DNA of 64,000 nucleotides from Sphingomonas sp. UBA978 (GTDB taxonomy: Bacteria > Pseudomonadota > Alphaproteobacteria > Sphingomonadales > Sphingomonadaceae): contig NZ_DBBS01000018.1 of NCBI RefSeq assembly GCF_002292295.1, forward strand, positions 1 through 64,000. Reading direction: 5' to 3'. Positions 54,809-63,151 of this stretch are shown piece by piece (the first letter of the stretch is position 1; every line of letters starts with the position of its first letter). A program made the translations under genes and the position numbers. Below the pieces are notes generated by a model that saw nothing but the letters and a program-made list of their open reading frames with translations, ran no database searches and was not told where the DNA came from.

Positions 54809-55759
54809 TTATTCTGGCGGTGCAGCAGGCGCCGTGGCGTCCGGGGTCAGGCTCCACCAGGACAGGGTGTGGACGTCGTGCGCGCTGGTCCACAGGCCGC
54901 CGGCGGCATAGCGCAGCGCGCCGCTGCCGCTCGCCGCGCCGAGCCGGCCGAGGATCGCGAGCGACGCCGGATCGATCATGACGAAGCTCTGGTCGGCGGT
55001 GGTGCGCAGCCACACCGCGCCGCCGCCGGTGTCGATATCGCCGTAGAGCAGGTCGGCGCCGACCTTGACCCGGCCGGACACCTTGCCGTTGGCGGGATCG
55101 ATCCGGGCGAGCGTGCCGTCGCCCTGCTCCTGCACCCAGACCGCGCCCTCCCCTACCGCGAGGAAACCGGGCTGCCTGCCCAAAGCGGTGCGGCGAACGA
55201 CGGAATTGGTGGCGGGGTCGATCCGTTGCAGCGACTGCCTGTCGCTGCTGACCGCCCAGAGCGCGCCGGACCCGAAGGCGAGGAAGAAGGTGCCGGGATC
55301 GACCGCGATCGAGGCGACAACGCGATTGCCGGCGGGGTCGATCCGGGCGACCTTGCCCCCGGCGTCGCTCGCCACCCAGATCGATCCGGCACCGGCGGCG
55401 ACGTTCAGCTCGCCCTTCGGGTTGGCGATGCCGGTCGGTATGGCGGCGATCAGGCGCGCGGTCTTGAGGTCGATGCGGTTGACCGTGCCCTGCTTGCAAT
55501 CGGCGACCCAGAGCGAGCCCATGGCGATCGCCATCGCGCCGCACGGGTGCGCCATCGCCACCTCGGCCAGCTTGCCGGTGCGCGACCAGCGCTCGACGCG
55601 CCCCTTGTTGGTCGCCCAGACGCTGTCGCCGTCGACCGCGAGGAAATCCGCGAAGCCCGGCACGGTGATGACCTGCGCCTCGCGCGGCTGCGGCACGGTC
55701 GTGGTGGCGGCTATGGCGACGGAAAGCAGGGCGCCGATCGTCTGGAGCAGCATCGCCAT
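54809..55759 (-). CDS. Exported beta-propeller protein (YncE/Vgb-like)
   Basis: The 316-residue protein has a signal peptide (LLQTIGALLSVAIAATTTV) and at least six repeats of the form 'GSLWVADCKQGTVNRIDLKT', 'GSIWVASDAGGKVARIDPAGN', 'GALWAVSSDRQSLQRIDPATN', 'GAVWVQEQGDGTLARIDPANG'. These build a YncE/virginiamycin B lyase-like propeller. No catalytic residues can be pointed to. Its ATG overlaps the stop of the desaturase-like gene (TGATG), so the two are translationally coupled and probably work together. Confidence 0.85.
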   Translation of the reverse strand: MAMLLQTIGALLSVAIAATTTVPQPREAQVITVPGFADFLAVDGDSVWATNKGRVERWSRTGKLAEVAMAHPCGAMAIAMGSLWVADCKQGTVNRIDLKTARLIAAIPTGIANPKGELNVAAGAGSIWVASDAGGKVARIDPAGNRVVASIAVDPGTFFLAFGSGALWAVSSDRQSLQRIDPATNSVVRRTALGRQPGFLAVGEGAVWVQEQGDGTLARIDPANGKVSGRVKVGADLLYGDIDTGGGAVWLRTTADQSFVMIDPASLAILGRLGAASGSGALRYAAGGLWTSAHDVHTLSWWSLTPDATAPAAPPE

Positions 55760-56652
55760 CAGCCGGCCACCGCGTCGGTGGAGGTCGCGGCGACGCCGCG
55801 TCGGGCGGTCAAGCGGTCGAGGAGCGGCCGGGCGGGGAACAGGAATTGTTCGGGGATCGACAGGCGGCGCCGGTCGTCCTGCCCCACCACGCTGGCCTCG
55901 CCGTCGCGATAGGTGCCGAAGATACGATCGAGCAGGATCAGCGAATTGCCGTAATTGCAGCGCGTGTCGTCATAGGCGGTCGAATGGTGCAGGCTGTGAT
56001 GGCGGATCGTGGTGAAGACGAAGCTGTACCAGATCGGCGGATCGGCGCGGACATTGGCATGCGCGAAGCTGGAGACGACACCCAATACGTTCAAGCCGCA
56101 GAACACCGCGGTCAGCGGCAGGTCGAACAAAGCCACGACGCTGAGGCTGATGAGGAACAGTTCGACCGGATTGCCGACATAGCCCTTCATCGCGTTGAGC
56201 TGCGTGATGTGGTGGTGTGGCGCGTGCACCAGCCAGAACGGCAGGGCGTTGTGCATCAGCCGGTGCATCCAATACTGGCCGAATTCGATCAGCACGACGA
56301 CCAGCGCGACCTGCACGAGGAACGGCAGCTGCATCGCCCATGCTGTGGTCAGCCCGAGCGATTCCTTGAGCGCGTGGAGCGGCGCCTCGGCCAGCGTCGT
56401 CGTCGCCCAGGCGATCGCGGTCGATCCCAGCACGACGTAGAACAGGTCGGTCAGGAACTCACGCCGGTCGAGCCGCCAGCCGCTATGCCGCTCGGCGACC
56501 CATTCGAGCGCCTGGACGAAGGCGGTTATCAGCGCCGAGGTGACGACGAGCAGCCAGGGTTTGGCGAGCAAAGCCGCCGGCGCGAAGGCCCAGAAACAGA
56601 CGACGGCCGCGACGGTCAGTGGCGGCAGCAGGTTGACGACGGTCTTTTTCAT
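55759..56652 (-). CDS. Fatty acid hydroxylase/sterol desaturase superfamily protein 2
   Basis: The 297-residue membrane protein has the same His boxes as the gene at 49157: HRLMHN (EFGQYWMHRLMHNALPFW), HAPHHHITQ and HHSLHHS. ITQLNAMKGYVGNPVELFLISL also parallels ITQLNINKGAVGNPVELFLIGL there, so the two are paralogues. It is co-translated with the propeller gene. The motif GTGGCCGAATGACGTA lies 110 bases upstream. Confidence 0.9.
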   Translation of the reverse strand: MKKTVVNLLPPLTVAAVVCFWAFAPAALLAKPWLLVVTSALITAFVQALEWVAERHSGWRLDRREFLTDLFYVVLGSTAIAWATTTLAEAPLHALKESLGLTTAWAMQLPFLVQVALVVVLIEFGQYWMHRLMHNALPFWLVHAPHHHITQLNAMKGYVGNPVELFLISLSVVALFDLPLTAVFCGLNVLGVVSSFAHANVRADPPIWYSFVFTTIRHHSLHHSTAYDDTRCNYGNSLILLDRIFGTYRDGEASVVGQDDRRRLSIPEQFLFPARPLLDRLTARRGVAATSTDAVAG

Positions 56653-56761
56653 GGTTCGCCCCGGTCACATGTGCACGGACGGGGCGTCGCGATCCTGTCT
56701 GGACGATCGCACCCGCTCCCCCGTCACCCGCGATCATAGGATCGCGGGTCGGCGCGCGCAG

Positions 56762-56777
56762 GTGGCCGAATGACGTA
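56762..56777. promoter_or_regulatory. TGACGTA-type motif before desaturase 2
   Basis: GTGGCCGAATGACGTA matches 61902-61917 at 14 of 16 positions. It lies between the UrcA stop and the desaturase start, 110 bases upstream of the latter. Confidence 0.55.
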
Positions 56778-56780
56778 GGA

Positions 56781-57122
56781 CTAGCGGAGCGAGGCGACCT
56801 GAATGGCGGCGGGCGCCGTCGTCTGCGCGGTGCGGGTCTCGATCCGGGCGCGGACCTGTTCGGCGACATCGGCGCGGCATGCGCGGGCGCGGGCTTCCAG
56901 ATCCAGATGGATCGTCGCGAGATTCTGTCCGCAGATCGTGCGCGCGGCCTGATCGACGCGGATCGCAAGGCGCTGCTGGCCGTCGGCGGTGGCGAGGTCG
57001 ATGCCCTGCAAGGTCACGACGGCGGACGGCTTGCCGAACGGACTGCGGGCGGCGGGGCCATCGCTGGCGACGGCGGCGGACCCGAGCGAAAGAGCGGCAA
57101 CCGCCGCGAAAACCATCTTCAT
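56781..57122 (-). CDS. UrcA-family exported protein
   Basis: The 113-residue protein has a signal peptide (MVFAAVAALSLGSAAVAS) and the UrcA pattern VVTLQGIDLATADGQQRLAIRVDQAARTICG...ACRADV with two cysteines likely disulfide-bonded. UrcA proteins are small periplasmic proteins of sphingomonads and caulobacters without a known activity. ATG 57122 follows AGGAGA; the longer frame lacks a signal peptide. Confidence 0.85.
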   Translation of the reverse strand: MKMVFAAVAALSLGSAAVASDGPAARSPFGKPSAVVTLQGIDLATADGQQRLAIRVDQAARTICGQNLATIHLDLEARARACRADVAEQVRARIETRTAQTTAPAAIQVASLR

Positions 57123-57341
57123 CCTAATCTCCTGCAACCAAGGCCCGCCTCTTCGTGCGGCGCACCGGTCATATAGGCGCAGGCGGACGGACGCGCAACA
57201 ATGCACGTCCATGTCGGCGACAATTATACTTGCCGGGAACAGATGATGTCGTCGGTATTACGGTTACGTTGAGTCTTCGTACCGACCTTTCTTTGCTGCG
57301 AGACGCAGTTTCCTGGATTTACCCGGTTCTGTTATTACGGA
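57123..57341. other. Intergenic region with AT-rich segment
   Basis: These 219 bases separate two minus-strand genes. The part 57220-57350 is unusually AT-rich for this genome and probably includes the UrcA promoter. I see no coding frame or recognisable RNA. Confidence 0.5.
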
Positions 57342-57722
57342 TCAGTGCGCCCGTACTACCAGCGACGCCAGCTCGACATCATGGCCGAGCATGCCGACCG
57401 GCAGGCGGACGGTGTCGCTGCGCTCGACCGTGCCGGCCGGATCGACCACCGCGACGTGAATGCTGCGCGCGAACGGCGCGGACCAGCCGCGCAGCGTCGC
57501 GACCGGCACCTGCACCGACCAGGCGCGGCCACCGGTGGGGGCGATCAACCGGTCGTTGATCCGGATGCGGGAGGCGGTCGAGGCGCGGTGGCCGCGCACC
57601 AGCAGGCAATCGCCCCCGCCGCAGGAGACGATCTGCGTCGTGGCGAGCGGTCTGGCGGAGGCCGCGGCGCCCGGGATCGCAAGCGCGGCGAGGAGGGTGA
57701 GCCGGGTGACGGATAGCTTCAT
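57342..57722 (-). CDS. Small exported protein of unknown function
   Basis: The 126-residue protein has a signal peptide (LSVTRLTLLAALAIPGAAASA), then IVSCGGGDCLLVRGHRA with a Cys pair, and a beta-rich remainder (RIRINDRLIAPTGGRAWSVQVPVATLRGW). No family is recognised. ATG 57722 places the signal at the N-terminus. A 25-base repeated motif, 57755-57779, ends 33 bases upstream, which suggests regulation in common with the TonB receptor at 54599. Confidence 0.72.
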   Translation of the reverse strand: MKLSVTRLTLLAALAIPGAAASARPLATTQIVSCGGGDCLLVRGHRASTASRIRINDRLIAPTGGRAWSVQVPVATLRGWSAPFARSIHVAVVDPAGTVERSDTVRLPVGMLGHDVELASLVVRAH

Positions 57723-57754
57723 GCCGTTCAGGATGGCCGGCATCGCCACGCCCG

Positions 57755-57779
57755 GCCATGAGGCGTTTGACGTAGCGCC
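57755..57779. promoter_or_regulatory. 25-base repeated motif, copy 2 (TTTGACGTAGCGCC core)
   Basis: This segment starts GCCATGAGG and ends GTTTGACGTAGCGCC, with only two differences from 54712-54736. It lies immediately upstream of the small exported protein gene, outside the sulfotransferase coding region (stop at 57786). Confidence 0.6.
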
Positions 57780-57785
57780 CGCCGG

Positions 57786-59363
57786 TCAGTCGATCGCGAT
57801 CCCGCGTTCGGCGAAGAAGGCGGCGACCGGTGCGAGCGCCGCCGCATGCCGCCGCCACCGCGCCACCGAATCGCGATAGATCGGGCGCCGCACCTGCGCG
57901 GCGCTGGGCGTGGAAACCGCCGCCGTGTTGGTGTGGAAATCGAGGCAGCCATCGAACCAGTCGAGCCCGCAATGCGCGAGCAGGCGGCGCGTCTCCCCCT
58001 CCTGATCCGCGACCAGCGCCTCGTAGCGCAGTTCGAGGATGCGGCCGGGAAGCGCGCGGTGCCAGACGGCCATCAGCGCATCGAACGCAGCATAATAAGC
58101 CGCGATGTCGAGCAGGTCGTAGCTATAGTCGTAATAGCGCGAGCCGATCGCGAACAGATTGCGGAAATTGGCGAGCACCGTGTCCATCGGGTTGCGACGC
58201 AGGCAGACCAACGTCGCATTGGGCAGCGCGCGGGCGGCGATGCCGGCATAATGGAAATTGCCGGGAAACTTGTCGACGAAGCGCCGGTCCGGCATCCGCC
58301 GATGATGGTCCGCGCGCGCCAGATAGTCGCGGCCGATCGCGGCAAGGTCGGCGCCGGCGGCGGCGCGGATCGTCTCGGGGTCGAGCACCGTCCGGCTGCG
58401 GGTGCCGGCCGCCGCCTTGACCGCGAGCGGCAGCGCCTGCAATTCGCCGACGCTCTCGACGTCCGGATGCGAGGCAAGGATGCGATCGACCAATGTCGTG
58501 CCGGTCCGCGGCATGCCGATGACGAGGATCGGCGCCGCCGGCGACGGATCGCCGATCGGTGCCGCCGCCATCGCCGGCCACGCCGCCTCGATCGCCGCGA
58601 AGATCGCCGTATCGCGGCCAACGTCATAGCCGAGCACGGCGCGGTGCGCGGCGTTGACGCGAGTCAGCCGGGCGAGCGCCTCGTCGCCGCGACCGATATC
58701 CTCCAGTTCCTTGGCGAGCGCATAGCCGGTCAGCAGCCGGTCGCCGTCCGCGCTGGCGCGGTCGTGCGCGGCCGACAGGCGGTCGATATGGTTGTGGGTG
58801 GCGGTCTGCTTGCGCAGGCCGGCGAGCAGGTGATGCGCACGGGCATCGTCGGGCGCGCGTGCGATCAGCGTCTCCAGCGCCGCCTCTGCCGCGTCGGTCA
58901 GCCCGAGGAAGCTCAGCGTCGCCGCCTGGTTGTAGAGAAACCGGTCGTTGTCGGGCGCCAGCGCGACCGCGACCGTGAAGTGGGGCAGCGCGGCGTGGTG
59001 ATCGCCCAGCCGGGCATAGACGCAACCGATCGTATCGCGCGACAGCGCATCCTGCGGCGGATCGTCCTCGGCGGCGCACAGCACCACCGCCGCGTCGCCC
59101 TCGCGCCGCACCAACGTATAGAGCCGGGCGAGCTGCGCGCGATATTCGCCGGCGGGCGCGAGCGCGACCGCCCGTTCGATCCACTCGATCGCCGGCCGGA
59201 TCCGCCCGCTTTCCGCCTCGACGATGCCGAGCAGGAACTGCCCCTCCGCCGCGCCGCCGGGTTCGGACAGGCGGATCGTCGCCAGCCGCGCCGCATGGGC
59301 GAGGTCGCCGCGCCCGAGCGCCGCCCGCGCCGCCGCGGCGGTGGAGGGCCGGTCCGCGGTCAT
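57786..59363 (-). CDS. TPR-containing sulfotransferase-family protein
   Basis: The 525-residue protein has N-terminal tetratricopeptide repeats (about 10-250; for example ALSRDTIGCVYARLGDHHAALPHFTVAVALAPDN). A sulfotransferase domain follows, with the PAPS 5'-phosphosulfate loop PILVIGMPRTGTTLVDRILASHPDVESVGE near residue 280 and the 3'-phosphate region LVCLRRNPMDTVLANFRNLF. It lacks a signal peptide. The ATG overlaps the stop of the response regulator (ATGA), so it is translated with the two-component system. The sulfonated target is unknown. Confidence 0.88.
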   Translation of the reverse strand: MTADRPSTAAAARAALGRGDLAHAARLATIRLSEPGGAAEGQFLLGIVEAESGRIRPAIEWIERAVALAPAGEYRAQLARLYTLVRREGDAAVVLCAAEDDPPQDALSRDTIGCVYARLGDHHAALPHFTVAVALAPDNDRFLYNQAATLSFLGLTDAAEAALETLIARAPDDARAHHLLAGLRKQTATHNHIDRLSAAHDRASADGDRLLTGYALAKELEDIGRGDEALARLTRVNAAHRAVLGYDVGRDTAIFAAIEAAWPAMAAAPIGDPSPAAPILVIGMPRTGTTLVDRILASHPDVESVGELQALPLAVKAAAGTRSRTVLDPETIRAAAGADLAAIGRDYLARADHHRRMPDRRFVDKFPGNFHYAGIAARALPNATLVCLRRNPMDTVLANFRNLFAIGSRYYDYSYDLLDIAAYYAAFDALMAVWHRALPGRILELRYEALVADQEGETRRLLAHCGLDWFDGCLDFHTNTAAVSTPSAAQVRRPIYRDSVARWRRHAAALAPVAAFFAERGIAID

Positions 59364-60277
59364 TGCGCCAGCGTCGCCACCGCGATCGCCGTTGCCGAGG
59401 CGCGATTTTCGACCCCCATCTTCTGGAAGACCTGTTCCAGATGCTTGTTCACGGTGCGCGGACTGATGTGCAGGATCTCGCTGATCTCGCGGTTCTGCTT
59501 GCCGCGGCTGATCCACACCAGCACCTCCGCCTCGCGCGAGGTGAGGCCGTGGCGCTCGGCGAGCAGGCGCTCGGCATCGCCCTCGCGCTTCTCGGTCAGC
59601 CGGAACAGCCATTCGCTGGCGCTGGTCTGGCGCAGGATCGTGCACTGGATCGTCGTGTCGCCGATCGTGAGCGACGCGAGCGCGCCGGCCGGCACATGGG
59701 GCTCCTGCAGGCGGCGGATCGTCGCGGCGAGCGCGTCCGGCAGGCCGACGTCGCGCGCCGTCCAGCCGGGGAACAGCCGCTCGATCGTCGCGGCGGCGAG
59801 CGGGGTGAGCCAGCTCGTCCGCCCCGCATCGTCGACCGCGAAGGACGGCCGGCCGGCGGTGTCGAGCGCGAGCTTGCTGCTCTGCGAGATGCGCGCATTG
59901 GCGAGGTGGACGGAGACGCGGGCGAGCAGTTCGTCGACGACGATCGGCTTGTGGACGTAATCGACCGCGCCGGCGTCGAGCCCGCGCACGACATGTTCGG
60001 TATCGGCGAGCCCGGTCATGAAGATGACGGGGACATGGCGGAACCGCCCGTCCTGCTTGATCCGCCGCGTCGTCGCGAAGCCGTCGAGCCCGGGCATGAC
60101 CGCGTCCATGAGGATGAGATCGGGGACGACATGTTCGAGCAGGTCGAGCGTCGCCAGCCCGTCGATCGCGATCAGCACGGTCATGCCCGCCTGTTCGAGC
60201 GTCGCGGTCAGGAAGCGCAGCGATTCGGGAGTGTCGTCCACCACCAGGATCGTGGCACCGGTGTCGTCAGGCCGCAT
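59360..60277 (-). CDS. Response regulator, receiver plus LuxR-type HTH
   Basis: The 305-residue protein has a receiver domain with the acidic pair Asp14/15, phospho-acceptor Asp58 (DLILMDAVMPGLDG), Thr88 and Lys110. A middle domain of about 100 residues follows, which resembles a degenerate PAS fold (LALDTAGRPSFAVDDAGRTSWLTPLA). It ends in a LuxR/FixJ helix-turn-helix (GLTSREAEVLVWISRGKQNREISEILHISPRTVNKHLEQVFQKMGV). ATG 60277 opens the receiver and overlaps the kinase gene by 11 bases. It is the likely binder of the TGACGTA-type motifs in this region. Confidence 0.92.
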   Translation of the reverse strand: MRPDDTGATILVVDDTPESLRFLTATLEQAGMTVLIAIDGLATLDLLEHVVPDLILMDAVMPGLDGFATTRRIKQDGRFRHVPVIFMTGLADTEHVVRGLDAGAVDYVHKPIVVDELLARVSVHLANARISQSSKLALDTAGRPSFAVDDAGRTSWLTPLAAATIERLFPGWTARDVGLPDALAATIRRLQEPHVPAGALASLTIGDTTIQCTILRQTSASEWLFRLTEKREGDAERLLAERHGLTSREAEVLVWISRGKQNREISEILHISPRTVNKHLEQVFQKMGVENRASATAIAVATLAQ

Positions 60278-61850
60278 CGTCGAGCGTCCGGGCCAAAGCG
60301 CGCAGGTCGAAGGCGTCGAGCAGGCGGCGCAGCTCCGCGACCCGCGCCGCGGTGTCGGGAACGGCGGCCTCGAGATCGTCGAGCACGGTTTCGATCGCGC
60401 GGACATGGCCGAGTTTGATGAACCGGCGGATATCCTCGACATAGGGCGCGGCCGCGGCCGGCAGGGCGGCGGGGCGCGCGACCGGCGGAACGCCCGGCGC
60501 GTCCGCGGCGAGGACCCAGTCGAGGCCGAGCTGGCGGGCGATCGCGTCGAGCAGCGCGTCGAGATCGACCGGCTTGGTCAGGAACGCATCGTGCAGGCCG
60601 CGGCCGTCCTGCCCGGCGCGGAATTCGTGCGCATTGGCGGACACCATGACGATCCGCACCGACCGGCCGAACCGTTCGCGCAGCTGCGCGGCGACGTCCC
60701 ACCCGTTGCAGCCGGGCATCTGGATGTCGAGCAGGACCAGATCGGGCGCGCAATGGTCGGCGAGCGCCAGCCCGTCCGCGCCGCCGGTGGCCTCGAACAC
60801 GGCAAAATCGAGCGGGCGGAGCAGATGGTTCACGATCGTGACCTGCGCCGGATTGTCGTCGATCACCAGAATTGTCTTGCGCGCGCCGTGATAGCCGGTG
60901 ACCCGCGCATAGGTCGGCGCGCCGGCCGGGGCGGCGGTCGGTTCGGGCAGCAGCATGCGCAGCAGGAAGCGGCTGCCCTGCCCCGGCTCGCTCGTCACGG
61001 TCACCTCGCCGCCGAGGATGCGGGTCAGCACGCGCGTGATGGCGAGGCCCAGCCCGATCCCCGGCTGCATCGCCGCATCCGGTGCATGGCCGCGTTCAAA
61101 CGGTTCGAAGATGCGCTCCAGATCTTCGGGGGCGATGCCGATGCCGGTGTCGCGCACCTCGATCGTCGCGGTCTGGCTGCGATAGCGCACGGTCAGCGTC
61201 GCGCCGCCGCGATAGGTATATTTGATCGCGTTCGACAGCAGGTTGATGAGGATCTGCCGCAACCGCTTTTCGTCGGTGCGGACGAAGGCGGGCAGACGCC
61301 CCTCGACGACATAGTCGAGCGACAGCCCCTTGGCATCCGCTTGGGTGCGGAACATCGCGACGACATGGTCGAGCAGCGCGGGCAGGCGGACGATGTCCTG
61401 CCGCACCTGCAGCACGCCGCTTTCGACGCGCGAGATGTCGAGCAGCCCTTCGACCAGATTAGTGAGATGCTCCGCCGATCTGCGGATCACCCCGCCCGCC
61501 TCGGTCGCCCGGATCGGGTCGCCGCGCTCGAGCAATTGCGCATAGCCGAAGATCGCGTTGAGCGGCGAGCGGATCTCGTGACTCACCGCGACGAGGTAGC
61601 GCGTCTTGGCGGCATTGGCCGCCTCCGCCGCGTCCCTCGCATGCGCCAGATCGGCCTCGGTATCGCGATGCGCGGCGATCTCCTGCCGCAGGCGGTCGGC
61701 GTCGCGGCGGCTGGCGTCGCGGGCGTTGCGGAACAGGCGGGCGAACGCGAGGGCGGCGACCAGCGCGAGGCCGGAACCGATCGCCCAGAGCATGTCCGCC
61801 GCCCCGTGCGTCATCGCATCGGGCGCCCCGGCGGCCGGCGGCAAGCGCAT
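60267..61850 (-). CDS. Hybrid sensor histidine kinase with receiver domain
   Basis: This 527-residue kinase has one membrane helix near residues 20-38, no large periplasmic sensor, and a coiled coil. HisKA follows with phospho-acceptor His91 (AVSHEIRSPLNAIFGYAQLLERG), then HATPase_c (N box LLSNAIKYTYRGG, G1 DTGIGIAPEDLERIFEPFERG, G2 GIGLGLAI) and a C-terminal receiver (TILVIDDNP, LVLLDIQMPGCNGW, FLTKPVD). A short helical tail follows. An in-frame ATG at 61814 is an alternative start. Lacking a sensor domain, it may sense through a partner, possibly the divergent ABC binding protein. Confidence 0.92.
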   Translation of the reverse strand: MRLPPAAGAPDAMTHGAADMLWAIGSGLALVAALAFARLFRNARDASRRDADRLRQEIAAHRDTEADLAHARDAAEAANAAKTRYLVAVSHEIRSPLNAIFGYAQLLERGDPIRATEAGGVIRRSAEHLTNLVEGLLDISRVESGVLQVRQDIVRLPALLDHVVAMFRTQADAKGLSLDYVVEGRLPAFVRTDEKRLRQILINLLSNAIKYTYRGGATLTVRYRSQTATIEVRDTGIGIAPEDLERIFEPFERGHAPDAAMQPGIGLGLAITRVLTRILGGEVTVTSEPGQGSRFLLRMLLPEPTAAPAGAPTYARVTGYHGARKTILVIDDNPAQVTIVNHLLRPLDFAVFEATGGADGLALADHCAPDLVLLDIQMPGCNGWDVAAQLRERFGRSVRIVMVSANAHEFRAGQDGRGLHDAFLTKPVDLDALLDAIARQLGLDWVLAADAPGVPPVARPAALPAAAAPYVEDIRRFIKLGHVRAIETVLDDLEAAVPDTAARVAELRRLLDAFDLRALARTLDDAA

Positions 61851-61901
61851 CCGCGACGCCCGCCGGGACGGTGCCGAAGCACCGTCGACCCGGCCACGAC
61901 A

Positions 61902-61917
61902 GTGGTCGAATGACGCA
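61902..61917. promoter_or_regulatory. TGACGYA-type motif in the kinase/ABC divergent region
   Basis: GTGGTCGAATGACGCA matches 56762-56777 at 14 of 16 positions. It lies 52 bases upstream of the kinase start and 142 bases upstream of the ABC binding-protein start. Confidence 0.5.
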
Positions 61918-62058
61918 TTGCAGCATCACGAAATGGGGTGACACATGCCATGGCCCCAGTCTATAAGTCGTATTACTGGATTGAGCAAACGTAATATCGG
62001 AAGCGCCATCCAGCGGCTGGAACTCGCGCGTTTCGCGCTGCGCAACAGGGGGTCGAAC

Positions 62059-63141
62059 ATGGCAGGCTGGGTTTCGAGAACGCGCCTTGCGATCGCGGCG
62101 GTCGCGATGATGGCCACCGGTTCCTGCGGCGATGGCGGCGGCGCACAACAGGCGAAGCGGACCGACTTCACCATCGGCTGGTCGATCTATGCCGGCTGGA
62201 TGCCTTGGCCCTATGCGCAGCAGGCCGGGATCGTGAAGAAATGGGCCGACAAATACGGGGTCAGGATCAACCTCGTCCAGGTCAACGACTATGTCGAATC
62301 GGTCAACCAGTTCAACGCCGGCAAGCTCGACGGCGTCACGCTGACCAACATGGATGCGCTCACCATCCCCGCCGCCGGCGGCAAGGACACCAGCGCGATC
62401 ATCCTCGGCGACTATTCGAACGGCAACGACGGCGTCGTCCTCAAGAACGCGAAGAGCCTGTCGGAGATCAAGGGCCGTACCGTCTATCTGGTCGAGCTGT
62501 CGGTGTCGCACTATCTGCTTGCACGCGGGCTGTCGTCGGTCGGGCTGAAGCTGTCCGACGTGAAGACGGTCAACACCTCGGACGCGGATATCGTCGGCGC
62601 CTTCGCCAACCCGGCGGCGACCGCGGTCGTCACCTGGAACCCGCAGCTGGGCGAGGTCGCCAAGCTGCCAGGCGCGGCGGTGGCGTTCGATTCGCACCAG
62701 ATCCCGGCCGAGATCCTCGACCTGCTCGCGGTCGATACCGCGACGCTGAAGGCGAACCCGAACCTCGGCAAGGCGCTGGCGGGCATCTGGTACGAGACGA
62801 TCGCGCTGATGCAGCGGCAGGACGCCGGCGGCGCCGCGGCGCGCGCGGCGATGGCGAAGATGGCGGGCTCCACGCCGCAATCGTTCGACGCGCAGCTGTC
62901 GACCACGCACCTCTACGGCACGCCCAAGGATGCGGTGGCCGCGATCCGATCGCCGACGCTCGGCAGCACGATGACGAAGGTGCGCGACTTCAGCTTCTCC
63001 AAGGGGCTGTTCGGCCAGGGCGCGAGATCGGCCGACGCGATCGGCATCGGCCTGCCCGGCAAGACGCTGGGCGATGCCAAGAACGTCAAGCTGCGCTTCG
63101 ACTCGACCTATATGGAACTGGCCGCGGCCGGGAAATTGTGA
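62059..63141 (+). CDS. ABC transporter substrate-binding lipoprotein, urea-carboxylase-region type
   Basis: The 360-residue protein has a lipoprotein-like signal (AIAAVAMMATGSC) and the NMT1/taurine-binding-protein fold: FTIGWSIYAGWMPWPYAQQAGIVKKWADKYGV, VQVNDYVESVNQFNAGKLDGVTLTNMDALTIPAAGG, ILGDYSNGNDGVVLK, VELSVSHYLLARGL and AVVTWNPQLGEV. These segments recall the binding protein usually found beside urea carboxylase genes, so urea or a small amide is a candidate ligand. ATG 62059 follows AGGGGG. It is first of an ABC operon that runs off the window. Confidence 0.87.
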   Translation: MAGWVSRTRLAIAAVAMMATGSCGDGGGAQQAKRTDFTIGWSIYAGWMPWPYAQQAGIVKKWADKYGVRINLVQVNDYVESVNQFNAGKLDGVTLTNMDALTIPAAGGKDTSAIILGDYSNGNDGVVLKNAKSLSEIKGRTVYLVELSVSHYLLARGLSSVGLKLSDVKTVNTSDADIVGAFANPAATAVVTWNPQLGEVAKLPGAAVAFDSHQIPAEILDLLAVDTATLKANPNLGKALAGIWYETIALMQRQDAGGAAARAAMAKMAGSTPQSFDAQLSTTHLYGTPKDAVAAIRSPTLGSTMTKVRDFSFSKGLFGQGARSADAIGIGLPGKTLGDAKNVKLRFDSTYMELAAAGKL

Positions 63142-63151
63142 GGGGGCGGCG

